Below are positions 8,856 through 18,021 of a stretch of 64,000 nucleotides of DNA, in pieces. The stretch's first letter is position 1, and the number at the start of each line of letters is the position of its first letter. Made by a program: the position numbers and the translations under genes. The stretch covers positions 1,116,001 through 1,180,000 of the forward strand of contig NZ_JABAIJ010000001.1 in the NCBI RefSeq assembly GCF_012641435.1, given 5' to 3'. This DNA is from Rhizobium sp. P38BS-XIX (GTDB lineage Bacteria > Pseudomonadota > Alphaproteobacteria > Rhizobiales > Rhizobiaceae). The notes beneath the pieces were generated by a model. The model searched no databases. It saw only the letters and a program-made list of their open reading frames with translations, and had not been told where the DNA came from.

Positions 8856-9617
8856 TCAAAAGCTCTTGAAGGATGCGATGGAGCGCGTGATCAGACGATC
8901 GACATCGCTCGGATTGTCATGTTCTACCACGAAATGCTTAGTCTTCGTGCCGGCCAGCGCCTTGAGCAGCTTTGCCCACGGCACCGTGCCGTGACCGACA
9001 TCAGCCCAGCCGTCTTCATTGGTGTTCTCGCCGGCCGGCGCGATGTCCTTGACGTGAACCGATGTGATGCGAGGACCGAGCTTTTCGATCCAGGCGAAGG
9101 GATCGCCGCCGCCGCGAATGACCCAGGCGATATCGGCTTCCCAGGAAATATCCGGAGCCGCTTCGAAGATCTGCTCGATCGGCAGCGAGCCGTCCGCCTG
9201 CTTGACGAATTCGAAGTCGTGGTTGTGCCAGCCGAATTCGAAGCCCGCATCCTTGTAGGGCTTGCTCATTTCATGCAGGCGCTTGCCGAAGGCCCGCCAG
9301 CCGGCGGCATCGCTCGGACGCTGATCGGCAGCGATATGCGGCGCATAGATCGAATCCATGCCGAGGGTCTTGGCGATGGTGAGTGACTTCTGCACTTCGC
9401 CGTCGAGGAAATCCGGGCTGAAATGGCCGCTTGCCATTGTCAGGCCGTTCTTGTCGAGCTCGGCCCGCAGGCTCTTGAGGCCTGCCTCGTCCAGATCGGC
9501 ATAGATGCCGCCAAAGCCCTCGACTTCGGCATAGCCGGCCTTGCCGAGCTTTACGAAGATCTCCGAATAGGGCTGGAAATTGCGAGCGCTATAAAGCTGA
9601 AATCCAAGTTTCGTCAT
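8856..9617 (-). CDS. Sugar phosphate isomerase/epimerase (xylose isomerase-like TIM barrel)
   Basis: A 253-residue AP endonuclease 2/xylose isomerase-like TIM barrel. Metal-binding segments are visible: FGWHNHDFEF, SVHVKDI and the C-terminal VVEHDNPSD. GGAGGAG precedes ATG 9617. Proteins of this family isomerise or epimerise free, phosphorylated or keto-sugars using a divalent cation. Coupling to a Gfo/Idh/MocA dehydrogenase 11 bp downstream is a recurrent pairing; in the E. coli ycj cluster YcjR and YcjS form such a pair acting on 3-keto-glucosides. The same chemistry here is inferred from context only. Confidence 0.85.
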   Translation of the reverse strand: MTKLGFQLYSARNFQPYSEIFVKLGKAGYAEVEGFGGIYADLDEAGLKSLRAELDKNGLTMASGHFSPDFLDGEVQKSLTIAKTLGMDSIYAPHIAADQRPSDAAGWRAFGKRLHEMSKPYKDAGFEFGWHNHDFEFVKQADGSLPIEQIFEAAPDISWEADIAWVIRGGGDPFAWIEKLGPRITSVHVKDIAPAGENTNEDGWADVGHGTVPWAKLLKALAGTKTKHFVVEHDNPSDVDRLITRSIASFKSF

Positions 9618-9671
9618 CGATACTCCTCCAATGGCCTCCGGGCCGTCTGTCTTGGGCTTGTGGCCCCGAAA

Positions 9672-9689
9672 GCGCCGCCGCTGCGGCGC
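9672..9689 (-). terminator. GC-rich hairpin between beta-mannosidase and isomerase genes
   Basis: Seven-bp stem GCGCCGC / GCGGCGC with a 4-nt loop, followed on the minus strand by TTTC only. It could be a weak terminator or an mRNA-stabilising stem inside the 105-bp gap. Confidence 0.35.
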
Positions 9690-9722
9690 GATAGTTCAAT
9701 AGATCAGCGGGCTGATCGTCGG

Positions 9723-12188
9723 TTAGCTGTCCACCGACTGGCTGGATTGCAAATCGTAGATGCGGAATTCGGGCAGATCGCCCGCGAGCGGCTTGGCCGG
9801 CGTGAAGACGATGCGGCGGCTTTCACCGGCCGCAAGATCAAAGGCGTTATCGGAATACCGCCCCTCGATTTCGCTCTCGATCATCACGAACAGCGCAAGT
9901 CCCTCGGCGGTGACGGTCAGTTCCACCGTCCCGTTCTCCTCTTTTTCCTCCCGCAATACCGTCAGGCCGGCGGCCTGAAGCTCGAGTGCCTTATAGGTGC
10001 CCTGCACATAGTGCCCCTCGCCGCCCATGCCGTTCGAAGCCGTGAAACGCCACGCCAGCAGGCAATCGGCCGGCACTTGATCTGCATCGATCGACAATGC
10101 CGTGACAGCCGCATCCGGCGTGCAGACGGCATGCGCCGTCGTCAGCGGCACGCGTTCGCCATCAAGCTTTAACAGCGAAACCGAAATATCGGCCGTCACA
10201 TCGGCATTGGTGTCGTTGACCAGAGAGAAGCGGATCGTCTTGTTGTCTTCGGATGGAATTGCTGCGACGGAGACCGGCTGGAAGAAGCGGCGCACCAGAT
10301 AGTGCATCACCTTCCAGCGGCCGCCGTAGTCCAGGCTCGACCATGAAGCCACAGGCCAGGTGTCGTTGAGCTGCCAGTAGATGGTGCCCATGCAATGCGG
10401 CTTCAGCGACCGCCAATATTCCACCGCCGTTTTGATCGCGAGACCCTGCTGGACCTGGCTCAGATAGACAAAATTCGGGAAATCCTTCGGAAAGCGGAAG
10501 TAGCGGAACATTGTGCCGGCGATGCGCTCGTTGCCGCCGGCATTCTTCTGATGCAGCTCCATGACCGGAGACGCGATATTCATGTCCTTCGCCTCGGCAT
10601 AGGTCTTGATGACGGGCAGCGACGTATAGGACTGGAAGCCGAATTCCGAGCAGAAGCGCGGGCGGACGGTTCGATAATTGTCGAAGGACTTGTTCTCGTG
10701 CCAGACCGACCAGTAATGCATGTCGCCGGAGCCATCGGCATGCCACGCGTCGCCGAAATTGAGATAGCCCGAAGCCGGGCTCGACGGCCACCAGATCGCA
10801 TCCGGCAGCGCCTTCTTCATCGCTGTCTCGATCGTCCTGTTCAGGCGATCATAGGAGACAAGATAGCGATCGCGATCCTTGCGGGATTCCTCGAACCAGG
10901 TGAGCGCCCCCACAAGCTCGTTGTCACCGCACCAGAGCACGATGGATGGATGCGTTGCGAGCCGGCGAACCTGATAGTCCACCTCCTCCGCAACATTCTC
11001 CAGGAAATCACCGGTCGAGGGATAGAGATTGCAGGCAAACATGAAATCCTGCCACACCATCAAACCCAATCGGTCGCAAGTGTCGTAGAACCACTCATGC
11101 TCGTAGAAACCCCCACCCCAAACGCGGATGGCGTTCATGTTGGCTGCCGCTGCAGACTGCAGCAGATCTTCCGTCGCGGCCGGATTGGAGCGCGAAAACA
11201 GCGCGTCGGCCGGAATCCAGTTGGCTCCGCGCGCAAATATTTCACGACCATTGACCTTCAACGCAAAGCGGCTGCCGGCTTCATCGTCGGTGGTGATCAA
11301 CTCGACCGTGCGCAGGCCGATCTGCCGCGTGACGGTTTCGGAGTTTGTTTCGACAGAAAGCGCATAAAGCGCCTGCTCGCCATTGCCGGCAGGCCACCAC
11401 AGCCGGGGCTTGTCGACATGGAAGACGTGGGTGATCGACGTCGCGCCGGCATTGACGCCGACATCGAGGCGCACCCGCTCGTCATCGAGCGAGAAGTAAA
11501 GCTGCGCGATGCCGGCTCCCTTGGCGAACAAGGCAACCGTGACCTTGACATCGACAGAGCCGTCGTCGTTGTGAATCTGCTGGGTAACGACATTCTCGAT
11601 GCGGGCAATCTCGAGTTTCTTCAACGCGATGGTGCCGTAAAGGCCGAGCGGCGCGATCGCGATGTTCCAGTCCCAACCGAAATGGCATTGCGGCTTGCGC
11701 AGCATATTGCCATTCGGGATCGGCGAATTGCCGGTGCTGTAGGGAATGTAGAAAGGCTGCTTCTCCTGCAGCGCCGCGCCGGCCGAAATGCTGGAATGCA
11801 GAACGACGCGAATGGTGTTTTCGCCTGCCTTCAAAGCCTTGGAAACGTCGGGACGATAACGCTGGAAGCAGTTGTTTGCCTCCAGCACCAGTGCATCGTT
11901 GACATAGACGCTGGCGACGGTATCGAGATAATCGATATCAAGATACCAGTCTCCACCGGCATCATCGAGGGTGAAGCTGCGCGTCAGCTCCCAATCCTGC
12001 TTGGCGACCCACTGCACGACTTCTTCGTTCCGCGCGAAATATGGATCGGGAATGAGACCTCCTGCATGGAGCGCCGAATGCACATCACCGGGCAGAGATA
12101 TCGATAGCGAATGATCGCTGCCGGGAGACGTCAGCCTCCACGAACCGGCAAGATCGATGGCGGAATTATCATTGATCGAAGACGACAT
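9723..12188 (-). CDS. Beta-mannosidase, glycoside hydrolase family 2
   Basis: An 821-residue GH2 enzyme. The N-terminal jelly-roll domain (to about residue 190) contains WELTRSF and NCFQRYRPDVS. An immunoglobulin-like domain follows, then the TIM barrel. The barrel has Glu424 in WCGDNELVG as acid/base and Glu515 in FCSEFGFQS as nucleophile, and RVWGGGFYEHEWFYD, typical of beta-mannosidases. Further beta domains close the protein. No signal peptide is present, so it acts in the cytoplasm on imported beta-mannosides. ATG 12188 follows GGGGAGG. It lies 57 bp after the ABC ATPase gene and is read in the same direction. Mannosidase is the best call, but exact linkage specificity cannot be read from sequence. 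Confidence 0.9.
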   Translation of the reverse strand: MSSSINDNSAIDLAGSWRLTSPGSDHSLSISLPGDVHSALHAGGLIPDPYFARNEEVVQWVAKQDWELTRSFTLDDAGGDWYLDIDYLDTVASVYVNDALVLEANNCFQRYRPDVSKALKAGENTIRVVLHSSISAGAALQEKQPFYIPYSTGNSPIPNGNMLRKPQCHFGWDWNIAIAPLGLYGTIALKKLEIARIENVVTQQIHNDDGSVDVKVTVALFAKGAGIAQLYFSLDDERVRLDVGVNAGATSITHVFHVDKPRLWWPAGNGEQALYALSVETNSETVTRQIGLRTVELITTDDEAGSRFALKVNGREIFARGANWIPADALFSRSNPAATEDLLQSAAAANMNAIRVWGGGFYEHEWFYDTCDRLGLMVWQDFMFACNLYPSTGDFLENVAEEVDYQVRRLATHPSIVLWCGDNELVGALTWFEESRKDRDRYLVSYDRLNRTIETAMKKALPDAIWWPSSPASGYLNFGDAWHADGSGDMHYWSVWHENKSFDNYRTVRPRFCSEFGFQSYTSLPVIKTYAEAKDMNIASPVMELHQKNAGGNERIAGTMFRYFRFPKDFPNFVYLSQVQQGLAIKTAVEYWRSLKPHCMGTIYWQLNDTWPVASWSSLDYGGRWKVMHYLVRRFFQPVSVAAIPSEDNKTIRFSLVNDTNADVTADISVSLLKLDGERVPLTTAHAVCTPDAAVTALSIDADQVPADCLLAWRFTASNGMGGEGHYVQGTYKALELQAAGLTVLREEKEENGTVELTVTAEGLALFVMIESEIEGRYSDNAFDLAAGESRRIVFTPAKPLAGDLPEFRIYDLQSSQSVDS

Positions 12189-12245
12189 CGGACCTCCCCG
12201 GACCGCTGTGAGGTGGAGGCGGTCAGACCGCCCCCATGCACGGGA

Positions 12246-13337
12246 TCATATTCTGAGTTCTGTCTGCGCATCAAAGAGCGATGCGAGAGACATGTCAAAG
12301 CCAAGCTTCACGGCTGAACCTGCGCCGAAACGTCTGGCGCCATTGACGCGGACCGACATGGTGTGGCCGGCATGCTTGAGCCAAAGCAGATTGTCGGCGC
12401 CCATCGGCTCCTCGATATCGACCGTGGCATTGTGAACCTCGGAGCCGGAAGCCGCTTCCTCGTTGACCTTGATATGCTCGGGACGGACGCCCAGCACGAC
12501 CTTGCGGCCGGCCTGCAGCGCCTCGCCGGCCTTGTAGCCATCAAGCGAGAAAAGAACGTCGTTGGTCGCGAACACGATCTTGCCTTCGCGATTGACCAAT
12601 TCGCCCTTGAGGAAGTTCATCGAAGGCGATCCGATAAAGCCGGCAACGAAGAGATTGCGCGGCTCGTTATAGATCGTCGTGGGATCGTCGAGTTGCATGA
12701 TGACGCCGTTCTTCATGATCGCGATGCGGTCGGCGAGCGTCAGCGCCTCGATCTGGTCGTGGGTCACGTAGATCATCGTGTTCTTCAACGACTGGTGCAG
12801 CCGCTTGATTTCGACGCGCAGCTCCGAGCGCAGCTTGGCATCGAGGTTCGACAGCGGCTCGTCGAAGAGGAAGACATCGACGTCGCGCACAAGCGCGCGG
12901 CCGATCGCGACGCGCTGACGTTGACCGCCCGAAAGCTCCGCCGGCTTGCGCTTCAGAAGCGACTCGATCTGCAGGATCTCGGCAGCCCGCGCGATGCGCT
13001 TGTTGATCTCGTCCCCCGGCACCTTGGCGACGCGCAGGCCGAAGGAAAGGTTCTTCTCGACCGACATCTGCGGATAGAGCGCATAGGACTGGAACACCAT
13101 GCCGATGCCGCGATCCTTGGGCTCCTCCCAGGTGACGTTCTTGCCCTTGATGAAGATCTGCCCCTCGCTGATATCGAGCAGGCCGGCGATGCAATTGAGC
13201 AAGGTGGACTTGCCGCAACCCGAGGAACCGAGAAGCACCAGGAACTCGCCGTCATTGATCTCGAGATTGAGATTCTTCAGGACGTTGACCGCACCGAAGT
13301 TCAGCGAAAGGTCTTTGATGGAAACGCTGCTGTTCAT
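12246..13337 (-). CDS. Sugar ABC transporter ATP-binding protein (MalK/UgpC type)
   Basis: A 363-residue CUT1-type ATPase. Walker A is GSSGCGKST, the Q-loop is FQSYALYP, the signature is LSGGQRQR, and Walker B is VFLFDEPLSNLD followed by the switch His in YVTHDQ. A C-terminal OB-fold (TOBE-like) region holds VVLGVRPEHIK. AAGGG precedes ATG 13337, 3 bp after the upstream permease stop, indicating tight coupling. It energises the importer made with the two permeases and the binding protein. Confidence 0.93.
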   Translation of the reverse strand: MNSSVSIKDLSLNFGAVNVLKNLNLEINDGEFLVLLGSSGCGKSTLLNCIAGLLDISEGQIFIKGKNVTWEEPKDRGIGMVFQSYALYPQMSVEKNLSFGLRVAKVPGDEINKRIARAAEILQIESLLKRKPAELSGGQRQRVAIGRALVRDVDVFLFDEPLSNLDAKLRSELRVEIKRLHQSLKNTMIYVTHDQIEALTLADRIAIMKNGVIMQLDDPTTIYNEPRNLFVAGFIGSPSMNFLKGELVNREGKIVFATNDVLFSLDGYKAGEALQAGRKVVLGVRPEHIKVNEEAASGSEVHNATVDIEEPMGADNLLWLKHAGHTMSVRVNGARRFGAGSAVKLGFDMSLASLFDAQTELRI

Positions 13338-13340
13338 GGA

Positions 13341-14237
13341 TCAACCCTTCACTGCGCCGGCGGCGATGCCCCGGACGAAAAGCCGTCCGGACACGAAATA
13401 GACGATAAGCGGCACCGCGCCGGTCAGCAGCGTTGCGGCCATGTTGACGTTGTATTCCTTCACACCCTGCACGGCGTTCACGACGTTGTTGAGCTGCACC
13501 GTCATCGGATAATTCTGCGTGCCGGCGAAAATCACGCCGAACAGGAAGTCGTTCCAGATGCCGGTGATCTGGATGATGATCCCGACGACGAAGATCGGCA
13601 GCGACATCGGCAGCATGATGCGCAGGAAGATCTGCCAGAAACCCGCGCCATCGACGCGCGCCGCCTTGAAAAGCTCAGGCGGAAGCGAGGCGAAGTAGTT
13701 GCGGAAGAGCAGCGTGTTGATCGGCATGCCGAAGATCGTGTGCACAAGCACGATGCCGCCAAGCGTTGCGAACAGGCCGAGCTCGCGCAGCACCATGACC
13801 AGCGGATAGAGCATGACCTGGTAGGGGATGAAGGCGCCGAACAGGAGGATCGTGAAGAAGATTTCCGATCCCTTGAAGCGCCAGTTGGCCAAGGCATAGC
13901 CGTTGACCGAAGCGACGGCGATCGAAACGATGACGCTCGGAACCAGGATCTTCACCGAATTCCAGAAGCCGACCTGGATGCCGTGGCAGTAGAGCCCGGT
14001 GCAGGCCTGCGACCAGGCTTTTACCCAGGGTTCAAAGGTGATTTCCATGGGCGGCGCGAAGATATTGCCCATGCGGATTTCGGGCATGCCTTTCAGCGAT
14101 GTGACGACCATCACGTAGAGCGGCAGCACGTAGTAGAGTGCGGCAAGCCCGAGAATGCCGTAGAGCATGATGGTGCGCGGCGCGAAGCGGCGCTTGGGTT
14201 TTGCGCCCGAAGGCTCGATTGTCGTGGCAAATGCCAT
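13341..14237 (-). CDS. Sugar ABC transporter permease (MalG type)
   Basis: A 298-residue inner-membrane permease with six predicted helices. The EAA loop, which docks the ATPase, reads LPPELFKAARVDGAGFWQIFLRIMLPMS. ATG 14237 is chosen because GGGAGGC sits just upstream and because the longer in-frame start at 14285 would run into the preceding permease gene. The gap to that gene is 11 bp. It pairs with the MalF-type permease as the transmembrane channel. Confidence 0.92.
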   Translation of the reverse strand: MAFATTIEPSGAKPKRRFAPRTIMLYGILGLAALYYVLPLYVMVVTSLKGMPEIRMGNIFAPPMEITFEPWVKAWSQACTGLYCHGIQVGFWNSVKILVPSVIVSIAVASVNGYALANWRFKGSEIFFTILLFGAFIPYQVMLYPLVMVLRELGLFATLGGIVLVHTIFGMPINTLLFRNYFASLPPELFKAARVDGAGFWQIFLRIMLPMSLPIFVVGIIIQITGIWNDFLFGVIFAGTQNYPMTVQLNNVVNAVQGVKEYNVNMAATLLTGAVPLIVYFVSGRLFVRGIAAGAVKG

Positions 14238-14248
14238 TTGATGCCTCC

Positions 14249-15139
14249 CTATCTGCGCTTCTGGCGGAACTCGAAGAGAGCCCACGGCACGACGAAGATG
14301 AACACGGTAACCAGCATGACGGTGGAGGCGGAAAGCGCCTGGCCGAGATTGGAACGCTGGAACATGAAGTCATAGACATATTTGGCCGGCATTTCGGACG
14401 CGAAGCCCGGCCCTCCGGCGGTCATGGCGACCACCAGATCGTAGACGCGCACGATGCCTGAGGCGACAATGACCAGCGTGGTGACGAAGACGCCACGCAT
14501 CATCGGAATGACGACGAAAATATAGGTCCGCCAGGCCGGAATGCCGTCGACGCGGGCAGCCTTCCAGATTTCTCCGTCGATGCCGCGAAGCCCCGCCAGC
14601 ATCAGCACCATGACTAGGCCGGTGCCCTGCCAGAGGCCGGCGATGACCAGCGCATAAAGCACGGTCTTCTGATTGCCGAGCAGCGCGAAATTGAACCAGG
14701 TAAAGCCCATGTCCTGCATCAGCTTCGGCAGTCCGAGCGCTGGATCGAGAATCCATTGCCAGACCAGACCGGTCACGATGAAGGACAAGGCGAAGGGATA
14801 GAGAAAGATCGTTCGAAACGTATTCTCGAAGCGGATTTTCTGATCCATCAGCACGGCCAGAATGAAGCCGACGACGAAAGCAAAAATCAGGCTGAGAATG
14901 CCGTATGTCGCAAGATTGCCGATCGAGACGTTCCAGCGATCGGTACCCCACAGGCGCTGATACTGCGTAAAGCCAACAAAGTTGGAGCTGGGCAACAGCC
15001 TTGAATCCGTGAACGAATAGATGACGGTCCAGAGCGTGCAACCGACAAAGACGACGATCACCGTCAACACCATCGGAATGGCGGCGATTTTCGCATTGAG
15101 GTTGCGGAAAAGACCAAAGGGCCGGACAGCGTTAGCCAT
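14249..15139 (-). CDS. Sugar ABC transporter permease (MalF type)
   Basis: A 296-residue CUT1 permease with about six membrane helices. The EAA motif reads GEIWKAARVDGIPAWRTYIF. CGGAGGTATCG precedes ATG 15139. It follows the binding-protein gene after 91 bp and precedes the second permease by 11 bp. Confidence 0.92.
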   Translation of the reverse strand: MANAVRPFGLFRNLNAKIAAIPMVLTVIVVFVGCTLWTVIYSFTDSRLLPSSNFVGFTQYQRLWGTDRWNVSIGNLATYGILSLIFAFVVGFILAVLMDQKIRFENTFRTIFLYPFALSFIVTGLVWQWILDPALGLPKLMQDMGFTWFNFALLGNQKTVLYALVIAGLWQGTGLVMVLMLAGLRGIDGEIWKAARVDGIPAWRTYIFVVIPMMRGVFVTTLVIVASGIVRVYDLVVAMTAGGPGFASEMPAKYVYDFMFQRSNLGQALSASTVMLVTVFIFVVPWALFEFRQKRR

Positions 15140-15230
15140 CGATACCTCCGTTGGTGGCGCGCATCAGGACAGGCGAGAACCCTCGCCCGCCCCGATGCCT
15201 GCCATCGCGATTGATAGGATGGTCGTCTGC

Positions 15231-16469
15231 TTACTGCGCCTGCTTGAAGATGGCGGCCTGCTTCTCGATCGCCTCGTCCACCGTCATCTTCGACGAGAAG
15301 AACTGCAGTCCGAGATCGGTCATCTGGCCGCGTGTATCGGGGTCGATCAGCTGGGTAACACCAGGCACGACATTGTCCGGGTTCTTCAGGATCTCCAGAC
15401 CCTTCTTCATGCAGCTGCTAGCCGCGCTCAGATCGATATCGCCACGCACCGGCAGCGATCCCTTGGCGAGGTTGAACTTGACCTGGGTTTCCTTGGAAAC
15501 CAGCATGCTGGCAAGCTCGAGCTGCGCCTTCGTAATGTCGGCATTGCTGTTCTTCGGGAAGTAGAAGCTGTCGCCGCCGGTATCGAGCAGGCCGTGGAAG
15601 CCGAGACCCGGCAGGCAGTCGTAATCCTTGCCGGCGACCTGCTTGGCAACGCCGAACTCGCCCTGCGCCCAGTCACCCATGATCTGCGCTGCGGCCTTGC
15701 CGGTTATGACCATGTTGGTGGCGACGTTCCAGTCGCGACCGGAATAGCTCTCGTCAACCAGATCGCGCGCCTGGGCGAAAGCGTCCCAAACCTTGCGGTT
15801 TTCGGGGCTCTTCACGGCGTCGGCATCTTTCTTCTGATAGATCGCCAGATAGGTTTCCTTGCCGCCGATACCGATCTGCATGACGCTGCGCATGCCGTCG
15901 ACCTGCCACGGAGCGCCGGTCGCGAGCGGAACGATGCCCTTCTCGCGCAGCTTCGGCGCATCGGCGACGAACTCGTCCCAGTTGGCCGGAACCTTCATGC
16001 CATTGTCTTCGAAGACATGGCGATTGACCCACATCCACTGCCAGGAGTGAATGTTGAGCGGCACGCAATAGATACGGCCTTCATAGGTGCAGGAGTTGAG
16101 CAGGCTGGCCGGACGAATGATGTCCTTCCAATGTTCCTTCTCAGCAAGATCGGTCAGATCGGTCATCAGGCCGGCCTTGACGAGCTCTTCAGCGTCGCGG
16201 CCCGTGTTGAGCTGCGTTGCGCCCATGGGGTTGCCGCCGAGAATGCGGCTGACGATCAACGGCGTCGCAGTCGAACCGGATCCGGCGATCGCGCCGTCGA
16301 CCCAGTGATTATCGCCAAGCGCGTTGTACTGATCGGCCAGAACCTTCACGGCAGCTGCTTCACCGCCCGATGTCCACCAATGCGTTACTTCAAGATCAGT
16401 CGCGTTTGCTGAGAAGGCCGGAATCGCGACAGATGCGAGCAAAGCGGCGGCCACCAAACGAATATTCAT
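15231..16469 (-). CDS. Sugar ABC transporter substrate-binding protein
   Basis: A 412-residue periplasmic binding protein of the CUT1 group. The signal peptide MNIRLVAAALLASVAIPAFS ends near AlaAsnAla, and the mature protein starts TDLEVTHWWTSGGEAAAV, a family hallmark. GGGAGGAG precedes ATG 16469; an upstream in-frame start would add 25 residues ahead of the signal peptide. It is the first gene of the leftward sugar locus, as usual for the highly expressed binding protein. The ligand is unknown; the downstream mannosidase and GH43 suggest hemicellulose-type oligosaccharides. Confidence 0.92.
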   Translation of the reverse strand: MNIRLVAAALLASVAIPAFSANATDLEVTHWWTSGGEAAAVKVLADQYNALGDNHWVDGAIAGSGSTATPLIVSRILGGNPMGATQLNTGRDAEELVKAGLMTDLTDLAEKEHWKDIIRPASLLNSCTYEGRIYCVPLNIHSWQWMWVNRHVFEDNGMKVPANWDEFVADAPKLREKGIVPLATGAPWQVDGMRSVMQIGIGGKETYLAIYQKKDADAVKSPENRKVWDAFAQARDLVDESYSGRDWNVATNMVITGKAAAQIMGDWAQGEFGVAKQVAGKDYDCLPGLGFHGLLDTGGDSFYFPKNSNADITKAQLELASMLVSKETQVKFNLAKGSLPVRGDIDLSAASSCMKKGLEILKNPDNVVPGVTQLIDPDTRGQMTDLGLQFFSSKMTVDEAIEKQAAIFKQAQ

Positions 16470-16503
16470 GAGTTCTCCTCCCTCACTGAAACGTTGCCGG
16501 AAA

Positions 16504-16532
16504 AATGTATTCGAATCATTTTCAACACGCAA
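16504..16532 (-). promoter_or_regulatory. Candidate sigma-70 promoter of the sugar operon, with palindrome in spacer
   Basis: On the minus strand TTGCGT is followed by 17 bp and TACATT, placing the transcript start about 28 nt before the ATG at 16469. The palindrome ATTCGAAT (16509-16516) overlaps the -10 end of the spacer, a position where a repressor would block polymerase. Confidence 0.4.
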
Positions 16533-16803
16533 CCGCCTGCCCACAAATTTTTTATGACGACATCAATATACAATCAAAGATTACATTTTACCTGTGGAAG
16601 ATAACCCTTTCTCACCGTTGAATGAGCATTACGATATTCCATGAAATTCACTTAAATTATTGATATCAAATGATTTAAATAGATACCTCATTCATCATGC
16701 ATCCGAGATGGATCTCAGCCAGTCCGATTCCATAACCAAAGACCAGAAGTGCAACCAAGAGAATGCACGTGAAAATCGGCATCAAAATAAGGCTCGACTT
16801 TTC

Positions 16804-16821
16804 AACTGTATCGTTACAGTT
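16804..16821. promoter_or_regulatory. LacI-family operator-like palindrome
   Basis: AACTGTATCGTTACAGTT has half-sites AACTGTA and TACAGTT, mirror images around a central CG, the typical shape of LacI-family operators. It lies 100 bp before the repressor's GTG start, so autoregulation or looping to the operon promoter is plausible. Confidence 0.5.
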
Positions 16822-16920
16822 TTTCTCATTGCCTTGCGAAGGCGGTGTGGCGTCTATGCTTGCGGCGGACGCATGGGCAATATAAGCGGATTGGCTGCGG
16901 GAGGCGGCCGGGAGGCAAGC

Positions 16921-17961
16921 GTGAGCGAAATGGACAATAAGAAAATGTCAGGGAGCGGAGCGCCATCCACCCCCGAGCGACCGACGTTGAAAACAATCGC
17001 CTTCATGACCGGGTTGGGAATCACCACCGTTTCACGCGCACTGAAGGATGCCCCCGATATCGGCGCAGAGACCAAGGAGCGGGTGCGTATGGTCGCCCGA
17101 CAACTGGGCTATCAGCCGAACCGTGCGGGCGTGCGTCTGAGGACCGGCAAGACCAATGTCATCGCCCTGGTGCTCAGCATCGACGAAGAGATCATGGGCT
17201 TCACGAGCCAGATGGTGTTCGGCATTTCGGAAGTTCTTGCCGGGACGCAATATCACCTGGTGGTGACGCCGCATTCACATAGCAAGGATCCTTTGGTACC
17301 GGTGCGATATATTCTCGACACGGGCTCTGCCGACGGTGTCATCATATCGCGAACGGAACCGGACGATCCCCGCGTTCGGCTGATGCATGAACGCAGTATG
17401 CCTTTCGCCACGCATGGGCGCACGGATATGGGCATCGTTCATCCGTTTCACGATTTCGACAACGAAGCTTTTACCCACGAAGCCGTTCGTGCTCTCGTCG
17501 CCAAAGGCCGGCGGCGCCTGGCCTTGCTGCAGCCCTCCAGCAAGCTCACCTATTACTCTCATACCCGCATCGGCTTTCAGATCGGCCTGCACGAATATGG
17601 CGCCGAGGAAATCCCGCTGCGCGTGACGACCGACGCCCCGCTGACCGTTATCAGAGACAGCGTCGAAGCGATGATGCGTTCATCGCATCCGCCTGACGGT
17701 ATCGTCTGCTCCAGCGGTGGCGGCGCTATCGCCGTCAACGCCGGTATCGAGGCAGCCGGTTTCCGGCTCGGTAAGGATATCGACATGGTCGCCAAGCAAT
17801 CGACCGATGTGCTGAACTGGATCCGCCCAGAGATCATCACGATCTACGAGGACGTTCGCCACGGTGGCCGTGAACTGGCCAAGTCCGTCATCGCTCGCAT
17901 AGACGGCATAGAGCCGGAATTGCTGCAAAGCATCAGCGAGCCGGTCTGGCCAAAGAGCTGA
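16921..17961 (+). CDS. LacI family transcriptional regulator
   Basis: A 346-residue repressor. The helix-turn-helix is [27 protein letters not shown], followed by the hinge helix region [23 protein letters not shown] segment and a periplasmic-binding-protein-like sugar domain ending near residue 340. The GTG at 16921 is chosen because GGGAGG lies 5 nt upstream; ATG 16930 is too far from it. The frame is open back to 16660, but that stretch is AT-rich and unlike coding sequence. Its divergent position from the sugar operon makes it the likely controller, probably released by a sugar from the imported glycoside. Confidence 0.9.
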   Translation: MSEMDNKKMSGSGAPSTPERPTLKTIAFMTGLGITTVSRALKDAPDIGAETKERVRMVARQLGYQPNRAGVRLRTGKTNVIALVLSIDEEIMGFTSQMVFGISEVLAGTQYHLVVTPHSHSKDPLVPVRYILDTGSADGVIISRTEPDDPRVRLMHERSMPFATHGRTDMGIVHPFHDFDNEAFTHEAVRALVAKGRRRLALLQPSSKLTYYSHTRIGFQIGLHEYGAEEIPLRVTTDAPLTVIRDSVEAMMRSSHPPDGIVCSSGGGAIAVNAGIEAAGFRLGKDIDMVAKQSTDVLNWIRPEIITIYEDVRHGGRELAKSVIARIDGIEPELLQSISEPVWPKS

Positions 17962-17968
17962 TAGCAAA

Positions 17969-17996
17969 AAGCCCGCCTGATCTCTCAGACGGGCTT
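17969..17996. terminator. Bidirectional rho-independent terminator
   Basis: Twelve-bp stem AAGCCCGCCTGA / TCAGACGGGCTT with one mismatch and a 4-nt loop, between the converging lacI-type and gnd genes. The minus strand has a five-T tail. Confidence 0.8.
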
Positions 17997-18021
17997 CTTC
18001 ACTCAGATACGGGACACCACT

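Larger units (their letters stand above)
16470..16920. other. Regulatory intergenic region between sugar operon and lacI-type gene
   Basis: A 451-bp AT-rich gap between divergent genes. It holds a candidate promoter for the binding-protein gene, an ATTCGAAT palindrome and an operator-like inverted repeat, all listed separately. An in-frame extension of the repressor ORF up to 16660 is probably untranslated. Confidence 0.6.

Noticed and set aside
10395..12107. 570-codon plus-strand frame opposite the beta-mannosidase
   Set aside because: Shadow of the GH2 gene, whose catalytic motifs and ribosome-binding site are clear; the shadow product shows no domain.
12363..14375. 670-codon plus-strand frame opposite ABC transporter genes
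   Set aside because: The frame crosses three well-supported minus-strand genes; its product is a charged, His/Arg/Asp-rich string typical of antisense frames in GC-rich DNA.
16804..16824. AACTGTA/TACAGTT repeat as a terminator
   Set aside because: The stem is AT-rich with a weak predicted hairpin and does not follow any gene end; a CG-centred operator explains it better.
16660..16920. In-frame upstream extension of the LacI-type gene
   Set aside because: AT-rich, low-similarity sequence; a strong Shine-Dalgarno sits right before GTG 16921 and the HTH begins shortly after.
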